Positions 1-9,234 of a stretch of DNA of 64,000 bases are shown in pieces (the stretch's first letter is position 1; each line of letters opens with the position of its first letter). A program made the position numbers and the translations under genes. A model generated the notes under the pieces. It was not told the DNA's origin and made no database searches. It was given only the letters and a program-made list of their open reading frames with translations. The stretch comes from JBATTK01 sp049670505 (GTDB taxonomy: Bacteria; Bacteroidota; Bacteroidia; Flavobacteriales; Flavobacteriaceae): assembly GCA_049670505.1 (NCBI GenBank), contig JBATTK010000032.1, forward strand, positions 67,633-131,632, in the 5' to 3' direction.

Positions 1-240
1 ATGTGCCCAGTATTCTTTCTTTAATTTATAGTCTAACTCGTTTTTCCATTTTTCCGACAAAAAAGTTACAATTTCCTCTCGACCATTAATGAATGTGTTT
101 CGATTTCGCCATTCACTATCAACAGTATATGCGAAACTTACTTTTTCTGGATTTTGAGAATTCCAGGCATCTTCCGCCATTTGAATTTTTTGTTTTGCAG
201 TTTCCAATGTAAATGGTGGCAGCGGAGGTTTTTGTTTCAT
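1..240 (-). CDS. NTF2-like (DUF1348-type) protein, partial
   Basis: The reading frame opens at an ATG at 240 and runs off the left edge of the window, leaving the first 80 residues. It begins MKQKPPLPPFTLETA and continues with EDAWNSQNPEKV and SEWRNRNTFINGREEI. This pattern of an N-terminal helix with 'W-N-S-x-N-P' and 'WRNR' resembles the DUF1348 branch of the NTF2/SnoaL-like cone fold, small cytosolic proteins of unknown substrate. No signal peptide is seen. It lies just downstream of, and on the same strand as, the first DJ-1/PfpI gene (11 bp gap), so the two may be co-transcribed. The C-terminal half is outside the window, so the family call is moderate. Confidence 0.6.
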   Translation of the reverse strand, partial: MKQKPPLPPFTLETAKQKIQMAEDAWNSQNPEKVSFAYTVDSEWRNRNTFINGREEIVTFLSEKWKNELDYKLKKEYWAH

Positions 241-251
241 AGTTTAAGCAT

Positions 252-935
252 TTAATCCGTTAATAAATCTATCATTTTAATGGCAACGCTTGACGCAGAT
301 GCTGGGTTTTGACCAGTTATGAGATTTTTGTCCACAACAGTATAAGAAGAAAAATCTTTTCCCTTACTATATATTCCCCCTAGCGCTGTTAATTTGGATT
401 CCAATAGAAATGGCACCACTTTCTCGGCTCCAACACCTATTTCTTCCGAATCTGCAAAGGATGTAATTTTTCTTCCCTTTACAAATACATTACCATTAGG
501 AGCAACAGCGTCCACAAGAACCGAGACTCCATGACACATTGCTGCAATTCCCTTCTCTTCTTGTATAAAATGTTGTAGTGTATTGTTTAATAACGGATTA
601 TTTACAAAATCCCACATTGGCCCGTGACCTCCTGGAAAATATACCAAATCATACGCTGATGGATTCACTTCGTCTAACCTTAAACTAGTATTCATAAGAA
701 ACATGGCGGTTTTATCACCTTTAAATCTAATAGTGTCTTCCGTCATCCAATCCTCTGATTCGCTGACAGGATCTATCGGAATATTTCCACCTTCGACAGA
801 AGCAATTTCAACATGTATGCTTTCTTCTCTTAGTCTAAAATAGGGTGTCGCAACCTCTTCTAGCCAGACCCCAGTTTTCAGCCCGGATTCACCTAGATTA
901 TTATGTGATGTTGTAATAAAAAGTACTCTTTTCAT
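252..935 (-). CDS. DJ-1/PfpI family protein (type 1 glutamine amidotransferase-like), copy 1
   Basis: This 227-aa cytosolic protein has the DJ-1/PfpI flavodoxin-like fold. The nucleophile elbow AAMCHG places the reactive Cys at 134 followed by His135, and the upstream PGGHGPMWDF loop (101-110) is typical of the Hsp31/YhbO-like branch. Family members act as chaperones, glyoxalases or deglycases against reactive carbonyls; which applies here cannot be told. The C-terminal GQNPASASSVA motif is shared with the neighbouring paralogue at 1109-1783, so the pair looks like an old tandem duplication. A TATATTTG -7-like promoter element lies on the minus strand at 982-975. Confidence 0.87.
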   Translation of the reverse strand: MKRVLFITTSHNNLGESGLKTGVWLEEVATPYFRLREESIHVEIASVEGGNIPIDPVSESEDWMTEDTIRFKGDKTAMFLMNTSLRLDEVNPSAYDLVYFPGGHGPMWDFVNNPLLNNTLQHFIQEEKGIAAMCHGVSVLVDAVAPNGNVFVKGRKITSFADSEEIGVGAEKVVPFLLESKLTALGGIYSKGKDFSSYTVVDKNLITGQNPASASSVAIKMIDLLTD

Positions 936-1108
936 GCTTTTTTTATAATTTTATAGTTTTCATATAGACCAAAACAAATATAATTTTCAACCTATATCTT
1001 TTTTCTAGATGCTATTCCATTGATTTGTTCCCTTCTTGAATCTTAAGTCGAAAAAGAATTTACTCTCCTCTAATAAAACTTCTTTAGGGTTAATCGTTTG
1101 TTACGAAT

Positions 1109-1783
1109 TTAATGCTCCAATAAATCAATCATATTAAGCGCAACACCCGATGCAGAGGCAGGATTTTGACCAGTGACTATATTTCCATCATTTACAACAT
1201 ACGATTCAAAAGGTTTCGTATGTGTAAATATTCCTCCTTGTTTTATGAGCTCTTCATCAAGCATAAACGGAATTACATCTCCTAAAAAATGGTTGTCAAT
1301 ATCTTCTTCTGCTTTTGTAAATGAATTAATTTTTTTTCCTTCTAATAAGTTGCTGCCATCTGATAAAATGACATTCAGTAGCGCACTAGGTCCATGGCAT
1401 ACTGCGCCAATAACTTTTTCATTTTCATAGGCTTCTTTAATGATTTTTTTCACCAATGGATTATGGACCATATCTGCCATTAATCCTAAGCCTCCAGGAA
1501 AAAAAATCGCATCATAAGCGGACGTATTAACATTACTTAATTCATAGCTGAATTTGAGTCTTTTAAATCCATTGCTTTCCATGAAATTCTTACTGGTATT
1601 TTCAGATGAATTATAACCAACATAAGGTGGGGTACCGCCAAGTATGCTCGCAAAATCTACCGTAAAACCTTTATTTATAAATTCAAAATAAGGATCCGCT
1701 ATCTCTGAAAATTCGTATCCTGCTGGGTGTTTTCCGGTACCTGTCATACTAGTACTGGTAACAACAAAAAGTATATGCTTCAT
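1109..1783 (-). CDS. DJ-1/PfpI family protein, copy 2
   Basis: This is a 224-aa paralogue of the adjacent gene with the same fold and the same GQNPASASGVALNMIDLL ending. The reactive-cysteine elbow is GAVCHGPS (Cys129-His130), preceded by FFPGGLGLMAD. An open frame extends four codons upstream to a TTG at 1795, but the ATG at 1783 gives the conserved MKHILFVVTS beta-strand start, so I chose it. It is expected to be cytosolic and to act in carbonyl or oxidative stress protection. The two copies are clearly diverged, so they may differ in substrate. A 173-bp gap separates it from copy 1, so it may have its own promoter. Confidence 0.86.
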   Translation of the reverse strand: MKHILFVVTSTSMTGTGKHPAGYEFSEIADPYFEFINKGFTVDFASILGGTPPYVGYNSSENTSKNFMESNGFKRLKFSYELSNVNTSAYDAIFFPGGLGLMADMVHNPLVKKIIKEAYENEKVIGAVCHGPSALLNVILSDGSNLLEGKKINSFTKAEEDIDNHFLGDVIPFMLDEELIKQGGIFTHTKPFESYVVNDGNIVTGQNPASASGVALNMIDLLEH

Positions 1784-1870
1784 AATTATCTTCAATAAAC
1801 ATGCGAAACATGCATTTCAATCTAGTGGATTGTTTCTCATGTTTCGCATGTAGTTATTTATTCTCTTATT

Positions 1871-2602
1871 TTAACTTATTGCTATTTGATTTAGGGCTTT
1901 GCCTAAATTTTCAGGACCGGTAACCAATGGAACATGACCGTCTTCTAGGGTAACTACTTCATTAATACCAGTAGCTGTTTGTGCCTGTCTTTGAGCTTTT
2001 AAGGAGATGACCCTATCCTTGGTAGTTTCCACATAGGCTTTAGGTACATCATTAAAGTTATTACCTGTTTCAACAGCCTCAAAAAATGGTTTTGTAGCTT
2101 GTTTTACTAATTTTGGTAATGCATAATCAACTTGTTCATCAGTCGCTCCGGTCATGATTACATCTTTAACTGCCTGTCTACCTAAAGTAGCATAACTTTC
2201 GTCCTCTGAAAAAATCATACTTGCCAATAATTCACTTCCTTCATCTTCCTTGAAAATTTGAACCGCAGGTTTATTATTGTAAGGTATCGCTGAAGCTACA
2301 AACACAAGCTTCTCAATGAATTCCTTCGATTCTTCTGCCACTTTGGATATGATATATCCAGCAAAACTATGTGCAACTAAAATTACTGGCTCTGCTATTT
2401 TATCAAGTTCCTTTCTTACGGAGTCTGCATAAAGTTGAAGTGAAATTTCTGAGATAGGTGTTTTATCATCACCATGACCAGGTAAATCAAAAGCGATTAC
2501 TTTATGACCTTCTTTTTGCAAAAAAGGGATTGTTTCTCCCCAAGACCATGCGCCTTCCCATGCACCATGAACTAATAGGATTGTTTTATTTGAATTTTTC
2601 AT
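1871..2602 (-). CDS. alpha/beta hydrolase (plant-methylesterase/EstC-like)
   Basis: The 243-aa protein has a complete alpha/beta hydrolase fold. The oxyanion segment VHGAWEGAWSW lies at 11-21, the nucleophile elbow AHSFAG has Ser79, and the distal catalytic His is in EDGHVPL near the C-terminus. Length and the HGAWxGAW signature match the AB_hydrolase_6 group that includes salicylate and methyl-jasmonate esterase-like enzymes and bacterial pyrethroid-type esterases. There is no signal peptide, so it acts in the cytosol. It sits among redox and small-molecule detoxification genes on the same strand. The substrate is unknown. Confidence 0.85.
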   Translation of the reverse strand: MKNSNKTILLVHGAWEGAWSWGETIPFLQKEGHKVIAFDLPGHGDDKTPISEISLQLYADSVRKELDKIAEPVILVAHSFAGYIISKVAEESKEFIEKLVFVASAIPYNNKPAVQIFKEDEGSELLASMIFSEDESYATLGRQAVKDVIMTGATDEQVDYALPKLVKQATKPFFEAVETGNNFNDVPKAYVETTKDRVISLKAQRQAQTATGINEVVTLEDGHVPLVTGPENLGKALNQIAIS

Positions 2603-2722
2603 TGTTAAATTTTTTTATTATTAAGATTGATGCAAATTTTTATTAAGTATTGCATTTGAATACTCGATAAAACAGTAACTCGAGTTATAGTACGAGTTAC
2701 TGTTTATTCTTAAGCAGTTTTG

Positions 2723-3139
2723 TTATCCTTTTGAAACAGCTTCAAATATTCCATCATTGGACAATGGGATACCATCAATGTTCCATGTACCATCAACAGT
2801 ATGTACACCATTTCCCCATATTTTTTCTTTTGCTAGCTTTCCTCCAGAAAGATCATGAATTATTTGTGTGGCTTCATTAAAGAAACTTTCCTGTACTTCT
2901 TTATTAGCAAGAGCAAACGAAGGTGTTTTAGTTTCAACCCATGCTCCATCTACAGTTTTACCTCCAGCAAACGTCAATCCCTTAGGAATAACGCTCACAT
3001 GAGCAGTTACGTTTCTTGTCATGACATTGTTGCCAGACATTTCATGATGTTTTAAAAAAGAATCTGTTAGTTTTGATACAGCTTCCTCGATGTTGTTTAC
3101 CGGAAGTACGCCTTCGGTAAGTGTTAATGTAATTGGCAT
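2723..3139 (-). CDS. tautomerase-superfamily-like protein
   Basis: This is a 138-aa protein if translation starts at the ATG at 3139. An in-frame ATG nine codons upstream (3166) is also possible, but the 3139 start puts proline immediately after Met (MPITLTLTEG), which suits an amino-terminal-Pro tautomerase once Met is removed. The body has a helix (NNIEEAVSKLTDSFLKHH) followed by a beta segment (VTAHVSVIPKG) and a second similar half, giving a length of two beta-alpha-beta units. It lies downstream of the EamA exporter and Crp/Fnr regulator. Substrate and exact subfamily are not recognisable. Confidence 0.6.
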   Translation of the reverse strand: MPITLTLTEGVLPVNNIEEAVSKLTDSFLKHHEMSGNNVMTRNVTAHVSVIPKGLTFAGGKTVDGAWVETKTPSFALANKEVQESFFNEATQIIHDLSGGKLAKEKIWGNGVHTVDGTWNIDGIPLSNDGIFEAVSKG

Positions 3140-3216
3140 AATATATATTTTAATTGTGAACTTCATTGTTCAACAACAGTGCAAATATCTTACGATAGGA
3201 AAATTTAAAAGTTGTC

Positions 3217-4104
3217 TTATGACAATGCTTTGGAGAATTTTGAATCACTACTTTTACTAATAAGCAGACCTGTAACAATGCAAGCACCTCCTATAAGGTG
3301 ATAGGTGTGTAAGTGTTCTTTGAAAAGAATGGCAAATAGTGCTGCAGATAGTGGAACAACATTCATATAAACTCCCGCTTTATCTGCTCCGGCAATTTGA
3401 ACTCCTTTTTGCCATAAAAAATAGGCTAATGCTGTTCCTAAACATCCAATTCCAAATACAGCCATCCAAAAATCATATGTATGTGTTGTAACGATTTCCA
3501 TTCCGCTAATTGGTAATAAGATAAAGAAACCTATTAGACAGCATAAACTTGTTAAAAGTGTAAAATTTAAATTCGATATTGTTGTGTTATATTTTTTTAC
3601 CCAAACATGATGCAATGCAAAAAATGCATTGGCTATTAAAATGAGAATATCTCCGTAATTAAATTGGATGTTACTTAGGTTGGTAATATTTCCTTTTAAG
3701 ATTAAATAGGTAACTCCAAAGAAAGCAATGAAAATGCCTACTACCTGAATTTTATTGATTGACGTTTTTAGTATTTTATAAGAGAAAAGTAGTGTTAATG
3801 CGGGGTTTAAACTGACAATAAGTGCTGCATTTACAGCTGAAGTATGGAATAACCCTAAAAAGAAAAACAAATTAAATCCGAAAAGACCAATAAGCCCTGT
3901 AAGCGAAATCCCTTTTAGGTTCTTTCGAATTATCTTCAATGTGGGGAGTTTTTTGATTCCCAAAACTGTCAAGGTCACAACTCCCAATAAGAAGCGCCAA
4001 AACCCAGCTTCAATAAAATTAACTTCCTTTAAAATTACTTTGGCTAAATGGAAGTTTAATCCTAAAAATATAGTAGCAATAATTAAATAGAATATCGCTT
4101 TCAT
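3217..4104 (-). CDS. EamA/DMT family transporter
   Basis: The 295-aa integral membrane protein has about ten predicted helices arranged as two tandem EamA repeats. The first repeat carries GFWRFLLGVVTL and NAALIVSLNPALTLLF; the second carries GTALAYFLWQKGVQIAGADKAGVYMNVVPL. This is the drug/metabolite transporter fold, usually an exporter of amino acids, nucleosides or small metabolites. It begins 10 bp after the Crp/Fnr gene at 4115-4684 on the same strand, a common pairing in which the regulator controls the exporter. Substrate is unknown. Confidence 0.88.
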   Translation of the reverse strand: MKAIFYLIIATIFLGLNFHLAKVILKEVNFIEAGFWRFLLGVVTLTVLGIKKLPTLKIIRKNLKGISLTGLIGLFGFNLFFFLGLFHTSAVNAALIVSLNPALTLLFSYKILKTSINKIQVVGIFIAFFGVTYLILKGNITNLSNIQFNYGDILILIANAFFALHHVWVKKYNTTISNLNFTLLTSLCCLIGFFILLPISGMEIVTTHTYDFWMAVFGIGCLGTALAYFLWQKGVQIAGADKAGVYMNVVPLSAALFAILFKEHLHTYHLIGGACIVTGLLISKSSDSKFSKALS

Positions 4105-4114
4105 AAACTAAGGA

Positions 4115-4684
4115 TTATAACTTTGCGCGTAATTTACTCAAGGTAGAATTAGTCATTCCCAAATACGACGCAACAGCTTTACTTGATATTCGAGACAATA
4201 ACTTAGGTTCATGCTCTATAACCCATTTGAGTTTATCAATCCCTTCCATGCCTAAAAAGCTATAAATTCGCATTTGCGAATGAATAAAAGCAAATTCGAT
4301 AAATTGGTGGTATACATTGGCAAATTGTGGTACGGTATCAACTAATTTGTAAAAATCATCTCTGTGAATAATCAACAATTCGGAAGGCTCTAAAGAAACC
4401 AAGGAGTCTCTTGATGGTTTTTGAAGAATAAAACTCGTAATTGCAGACATAATGAAATGCTCTAAAGCGAAGTAACCCGTAACTTCATTGCCTTTAGCAT
4501 CTATTTCATAGAGTCTTAAACAACCTTTTTTGATAAAATAAAAATGTTTGCATACTTGGCCAATATTACATAACATTTCATTTCGCGATGTTTTTATAGG
4601 CTTAAAACAGGCGGTTATTTGCTGTAGTTCTTTTTGAGCAATTTTCCCGTGACTTTTGATATATTGCTCTAGTTCTTGATACAC
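4115..4684 (-). CDS. Crp/Fnr family transcriptional regulator, copy 1
   Basis: This 189-aa protein has an N-terminal cyclic-nucleotide-binding-like beta-roll (CKHFYFIKKGCLRLYEIDAKGNEVTGYF) and a C-terminal winged helix whose recognition helix reads SYLGMTNSTLSKLRAKL. The short sensor without Cys clusters is typical of the many Bacteroidota Crp/Fnr relatives whose ligand is unknown; no FeS-type Cys set is present. It is transcribed with the EamA transporter immediately downstream and probably regulates local genes. A second regulator of the same type lies at 14843-15406. Confidence 0.87.
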   Translation of the reverse strand: MYQELEQYIKSHGKIAQKELQQITACFKPIKTSRNEMLCNIGQVCKHFYFIKKGCLRLYEIDAKGNEVTGYFALEHFIMSAITSFILQKPSRDSLVSLEPSELLIIHRDDFYKLVDTVPQFANVYHQFIEFAFIHSQMRIYSFLGMEGIDKLKWVIEHEPKLLSRISSKAVASYLGMTNSTLSKLRAKL

Positions 4685-4820
4685 TTTTAAGTTGTGAATT
4701 TAATGAATATACGTTGCGAAGGTAAGAAGGGGTGTTCACTTTACTATTGTCTTATGACAACCTTTTTAAAGTACTAGTTATTTTTATTTGGCTCTTGTTT
4801 TAAAAAGATTTTCCTAGCGT

Positions 4821-5138
4821 TTATTTATAATCCTCTCTTACCGGACTAAAAACGTCAAGTATTTCACAGGCGGTGATGGCCTTTCCATAATGCGGTAGGT
4901 TAGGAGGGATTATAACAAGTGAGCCCGGTTTATAAATTTTGGTTTTTTTATTTAGGGTTAACTCAAATTCACCTTTTAGTACTTGCATTACTTGCTCGTT
5001 CATATGATGATGTTCAGGTATTGTCGCTCCTTTTTCAATAGTCCAGAACGCAAAACTCATATTTTGTGTATGTATGAGTTTGGCGTGACAGCCTGGAACA
5101 ATTTCTTTAGGTATAATACTTGATAGTTCAATTTGCAT
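4821..5138 (-). CDS. single-domain cupin protein
   Basis: The 105-aa protein is one cupin barrel. Motif 1 is IPEHHHMNEQVMQVLKGE, with metal-ligand histidines in EHHH and a Glu in the expected spacing, and motif 2 is PGSLVIIPPNLPHYG. Small cupins of this kind are metal-binding dioxygenases, isomerases or simple sensors; the function is not deducible. It is 53 bp downstream of the SDR gene on the same strand, so it may modify or sense the SDR/epoxide hydrolase substrate. Confidence 0.83.
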   Translation of the reverse strand: MQIELSSIIPKEIVPGCHAKLIHTQNMSFAFWTIEKGATIPEHHHMNEQVMQVLKGEFELTLNKKTKIYKPGSLVIIPPNLPHYGKAITACEILDVFSPVREDYK

Positions 5139-5191
5139 AATGTTATGTGAATTATTGTAATGAGGTTAGTATAGCTTCTTTTAATTCAAAT

Positions 5192-5950
5192 CTAAGTTCT
5201 TAAATAAGAAGCTCCGTTAACATCTATGATTGCCCCTGATGTGTAAAGCGATTTTTCAGACGCAAGAAATAGTATTGCATGTGCTACTTCATCGGGTTCT
5301 GCCATTCTTTTAAAGGGGGATTCCGCTAAAAGACTTTCTTTTTCTTTGTTAGTTAGTGTACTTACTGCCATGTCTGTATTCGTAAATCCAGGGGCAACAA
5401 CACCCACTCCAATGTTGTATTTTGCCAAAGATTTCGCCAAAGACTGACTCAATGAGTTCAGCCCCGCTTTACTAGCACCATATGCTGGCATATTGGGTTC
5501 TCCTCTAAAGGCTCCTCTCGATGATACGTTAATTATTCTCCCTCCTTCATTTTTAATCATGTGTTTGGATGCCCAATAACACATGTTAGCCACGACCAAT
5601 AGGTTTATGTTGATTGTTTTGAGCCATGCATTGCTCCAATCGTTGAAATCTACCTTGTCGATTTCATGCTGGATCGCTATACCTGCATTATTCACTAAAA
5701 TATCAAGTGTATTATATTTTTGTATAAAGTTATTTATTAGTTGTTCGGTACCATGTTTTTCCGAGATATCACCTTTTAGTAAGGTATGATTTCCTTCTTT
5801 TAATAAAGAAAGCGTCTCTTTAGCCGCAAGTTCATCTGACTTGTAACTAATAGCAACGTTAGATCCTTTCTTGGCAAAAGCAATAGCCGTAGCTCTACCT
5901 ATACCCCTGGAACCACCCGTAATTAATACATTTTTGTTTTTAAACTCCAT
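5192..5950 (-). CDS. SDR family NAD(P)-dependent oxidoreductase, copy 1
   Basis: This 252-aa classical short-chain dehydrogenase has the Rossmann motif TGGSRGIG (11-18), the structural NNAG (87-90), Ser143/Ser144 in NVSSRG, and the catalytic Tyr157 and Lys161 in YGASK. It oxidises or reduces a small alcohol/ketone with NAD(P)(H) in the cytosol. It is 13 bp downstream of the epoxide hydrolase gene and upstream of a cupin, suggesting a three-gene unit that opens an epoxide to a diol and then oxidises it. That pathway is inference; the substrate is unknown. Confidence 0.9.
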   Translation of the reverse strand: MEFKNKNVLITGGSRGIGRATAIAFAKKGSNVAISYKSDELAAKETLSLLKEGNHTLLKGDISEKHGTEQLINNFIQKYNTLDILVNNAGIAIQHEIDKVDFNDWSNAWLKTININLLVVANMCYWASKHMIKNEGGRIINVSSRGAFRGEPNMPAYGASKAGLNSLSQSLAKSLAKYNIGVGVVAPGFTNTDMAVSTLTNKEKESLLAESPFKRMAEPDEVAHAILFLASEKSLYTSGAIIDVNGASYLRT

Positions 5951-5963
5951 ATTACTTAATTAA

Positions 5964-7088
5964 TTATAACGAATTGAAAAATTCATTAATATCTGATGCT
6001 AACAGTTCTGGCTTCTCCATAGCTGCAAAATGTCCACCCGACGGCATATCTGTCCATCTCGTAATATTATAACCCAAGGCTGCATATGAGCGAGGAGGTC
6101 TTGAAATTTCTCTAGGGAAATTAGCATATGCTACCGGTACTTGTACAAAATCTGACGACTGGAAAATCATAGGGCGTTTACTGTTTTCATTGTAAATCCT
6201 TATGGAAGAATGAATCGTTTGGGTTACCCAATATAAAGTAACATTTGAAAGTATTTCATCTTTGGTAAATACTTCTTCAACCCCGTCCTTATGATCACTC
6301 CAGCTATTTGATTTCTCGACAATCCAAGCACATAATCCAATAGGAGAGTCATTTAAACCGTAGGCTAAAGTTATTGGCTTGGTACTTTGAATATATGCAT
6401 ACCCTGCTTCTTTGGAAGCCCAGTTTTCAAGTTTCTTTTTATATTCATATACATCTCTGGAATCCTCTTCTTTATTTTGACTATAGGGATGGAAAGAATC
6501 AGAAATATAATTGAGATGTAAACCTATAACATGATTAGGATATTTCATTGCAAGCCGAGTGCTTATTCCTGATCCAATATCACCACCCTGGGCACCGTAT
6601 TTTTCATACCCTAAATTTAACATCAGCTTATGCCACAAATCTGCCACGAAGGAATTGTCACAACCAGGTACTTCACATTTACTTGAAAATCCGAATCCAA
6701 TTACCGAAGGTATTACCAAATCAAAAGAGATGTCCGGATCTTTAGTTAATAAGGGAATAAGTTTCATAATTTCAAGAAATGATCCCGGCCAACCGTGTGT
6801 TATAATTAATGGTATTGATTTTTTGCCCTCACCTTTAATATGTAAAAAATGAATTTTATGACTATCAATTTCCGCAATATAATTTGGATACGAATTTATT
6901 GTATTCTCAGTTTTTCTCCATGAATATTCGGTAAGCCAATAATCGCTTAATTCTTTCATGTAGTCTAGAGAAGTTCCATAATTCCAGCCTGAATTTTTTA
7001 TTTCATCTGGCCAACGAACTTGAGAAAGTCTTTTACGAAGATCGTCCAGTATAGGTTCGGGTATGTTTACTTCAAATGGATTTATCAT
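5964..7088 (-). CDS. epoxide hydrolase (EHN-domain alpha/beta hydrolase)
   Basis: The 374-aa protein opens with the epoxide hydrolase N-terminal (EHN) segment (IPEPILDDLRKRLSQVRWPD) and then an alpha/beta hydrolase domain. HGWPGS (99-104) forms the oxyanion region, the nucleophile is Asp170 in GGDIGSG as expected for epoxide hydrolases rather than serine esterases, and the distal His is in SGGHFAAMEKPE. Enzymes of this type resemble juvenile-hormone and microsomal epoxide hydrolases and convert epoxides to diols. No signal peptide is seen. It is first in the likely epoxide hydrolase-SDR-cupin unit. Confidence 0.9.
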   Translation of the reverse strand: MINPFEVNIPEPILDDLRKRLSQVRWPDEIKNSGWNYGTSLDYMKELSDYWLTEYSWRKTENTINSYPNYIAEIDSHKIHFLHIKGEGKKSIPLIITHGWPGSFLEIMKLIPLLTKDPDISFDLVIPSVIGFGFSSKCEVPGCDNSFVADLWHKLMLNLGYEKYGAQGGDIGSGISTRLAMKYPNHVIGLHLNYISDSFHPYSQNKEEDSRDVYEYKKKLENWASKEAGYAYIQSTKPITLAYGLNDSPIGLCAWIVEKSNSWSDHKDGVEEVFTKDEILSNVTLYWVTQTIHSSIRIYNENSKRPMIFQSSDFVQVPVAYANFPREISRPPRSYAALGYNITRWTDMPSGGHFAAMEKPELLASDINEFFNSL

Positions 7089-7166
7089 GATTTTTTAATT
7101 GATAATAATATGTTCAACGTAAGCTTCCTTTCATAAACAGCCTTGATTGCTATCCTTCAAAGTAGT

Positions 7167-9119
7167 TTATTTTTGTTTTGATGAAAACTTCGGGTTTTTA
7201 AAAATTGCTTGACCCTTAGCTTTTTTAGGTGGCTTAATTTTTAGAAGCCTAGCAACTGTTGGTGTTACATCTAAAGCGCTAATTGTATCAATTTTTTCTT
7301 TTGGAATATCTCGGCCAAAAGCATAGAATATGGCGTTCATTTCTCGATTGCTTCCTGGATTTCCGTGAACACCGAGACCCGTTTCGTTCATAAAACCTGA
7401 ACTTAGAAACCGTTGTACATTTTCATCTAAATGCGCGTACGCATCACTATTAAAAGAGTTAGGAACTATTATCGGTATACTCGAAACCATCTTAGATGAA
7501 AGAGACCATCCTGTTCTTGCACTTACAAAAACATCCCCAGCCCTTTTTGGATGTTCTAACTGTAGGTTTTTCAATTCCGAAGCTTTCAAGATGACCGAAA
7601 AAATTGGCGAGCCAGTTATTGGGTCGTTGAGCCCTTTACAAATTTCTACAATTCTATCAATATATTTGGAAACCTCTTTTTTAGGAACGGTACCGTTCTT
7701 CTGCCTTCCTTTTACATTTACATATATGTGAGCAGCAGGGCCTGTACTGTAAGCCCTGGCCTCTATCATGTCTCCTTTAACTGAGATACCATTTTCTTCT
7801 AACAGTTTATTGATAAGCACAACGGAATGAATAGGGGCTACACCATGATCCGAGACAAAAATAAAATTTACATCTTTTGGTGCGGCTTTCATAAGTTCAT
7901 TGAGTAAATTATCTGTTGTCCTATATGCCCATATTACATACTCCTCATATCTTTTTTGTCGGTCCCCATTTTCCATAGTATAGTCCAACTGCCTTTCATT
8001 CTTCAATAGAAAACGATGTTGTACATCATCAATAAGCGTAAAGTATCCACTGAGCAGGTCCCAGTTGTTTTTATTTATATTAGCCAATAGAAGCTTTTGG
8101 TAATATTTGGCCAAACGCTCTGCCTGGTCAAACCACATCTGTTCGGTAATTAAACCTTTACTTAACTTTATATTGTCCTGCTCGCAAGGCCAAATTCCGA
8201 CCTCATTTTTCATTTTTTCCTTAAAGGTATTGGGACTTGAAGGATTATAACCAATTGCTCCAAAATAAGCTTGAGATTTAGCAGTTATTGAATTTAAATC
8301 CATCAAGTAGGACCAGCTAGAAACTGTTTGTCCATCTACTTCAAATGAAATTTCAGACCATTTATTTACCTTCAATTCTGCAATGAAACCGTTTTTTATG
8401 TCTTTATCTGAATCGACTATGACCGTATCATAGTTGGTGATGCCATCGAATGTACTATCTGCCGTATAACACAAGATAGGGATTTCACCTCCTTTAAACA
8501 GTTTAAAATAGGGCGCTGTTTTAGAATTAAGTTTATCAACCCGTTCAAAGCTTGCTAAAACAATAGGTTCACTTTTTTCGACAAGAAAAAAATCCGATAC
8601 TATGGAGTTGGCCAGTTTCTTCCCATATCCAAATGTTCTTGTTCCTCTTCTGTTAGGAGTTGTATTGTCTTGACCTACCGCATTGATGTTCGTAACATTT
8701 TTACCTTGTCGCATAGCTGCGTTCCATAATGTTTCTGTTTCTATAGGAGCCAAAAAACCAGAGGTTGCTCTGGATGAATTTATTTCTTCTGCTGGCATTA
8801 ATATATTATTACCCACAACTCCATGAACATTGGGGTGTACACCCGTAAATAGGGAGATGTGAGAAACAGCGGTTGCACTAATGTTAACAGGTGTCATACT
8901 TTCTGCATAGGTGCCTTTTCTTCTGATAGTGAAAAAAGCACCGTTTTCCGATAAAACGTTTCTAGCAAGCAAGTCATCAAGAATCCAATCTGCTGCTCCG
9001 TCTATCGATATTAATACAACTTTTGAGCCTTTAGGTTCCTCTTGGCTAAAGGAAGCAACACAGCCAAGTACCAATAAGAAGACAAACATAAGTGTAGGAT
9101 GAATTTGGAGTTTTATCAT
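7167..9119 (-). CDS. exported alkaline-phosphatase-superfamily phosphodiesterase (NPP-like)
   Basis: The 650-aa protein has an N-terminal signal peptide (LQIHPTLMFVFLLVLGCVASFS) and then an alkaline phosphatase superfamily core. The first metal Asp is in VVLISIDGAA, the nucleophile Ser/Thr is in the TPVNISATAVSHISLFTG segment, and later metal ligands are in FVSDHGVAPIHS and the GVHGNPGSN loop. The layout matches nucleotide pyrophosphatase/phosphodiesterases and phosphonoacetate-hydrolase-like proteins. A roughly 250-residue insert (about 150-400) may shape substrate choice. It probably acts in the periplasm, releasing phosphate from nucleotides or phosphodiesters. It stands alone with gaps on both sides. 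Confidence 0.83.
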   Translation of the reverse strand: MIKLQIHPTLMFVFLLVLGCVASFSQEEPKGSKVVLISIDGAADWILDDLLARNVLSENGAFFTIRRKGTYAESMTPVNISATAVSHISLFTGVHPNVHGVVGNNILMPAEEINSSRATSGFLAPIETETLWNAAMRQGKNVTNINAVGQDNTTPNRRGTRTFGYGKKLANSIVSDFFLVEKSEPIVLASFERVDKLNSKTAPYFKLFKGGEIPILCYTADSTFDGITNYDTVIVDSDKDIKNGFIAELKVNKWSEISFEVDGQTVSSWSYLMDLNSITAKSQAYFGAIGYNPSSPNTFKEKMKNEVGIWPCEQDNIKLSKGLITEQMWFDQAERLAKYYQKLLLANINKNNWDLLSGYFTLIDDVQHRFLLKNERQLDYTMENGDRQKRYEEYVIWAYRTTDNLLNELMKAAPKDVNFIFVSDHGVAPIHSVVLINKLLEENGISVKGDMIEARAYSTGPAAHIYVNVKGRQKNGTVPKKEVSKYIDRIVEICKGLNDPITGSPIFSVILKASELKNLQLEHPKRAGDVFVSARTGWSLSSKMVSSIPIIVPNSFNSDAYAHLDENVQRFLSSGFMNETGLGVHGNPGSNREMNAIFYAFGRDIPKEKIDTISALDVTPTVARLLKIKPPKKAKGQAIFKNPKFSSKQK

Positions 9120-9234
9120 ATCTATATTTTTGATGCTAAAGTAGATTCTAAGCTAGTTTGGGTGCCTATCATTTGCGTTCTTATTTGTATCACCTAGTAA
9201 AGATTATAGCAATAACTAGTATTTTTCATTGCTT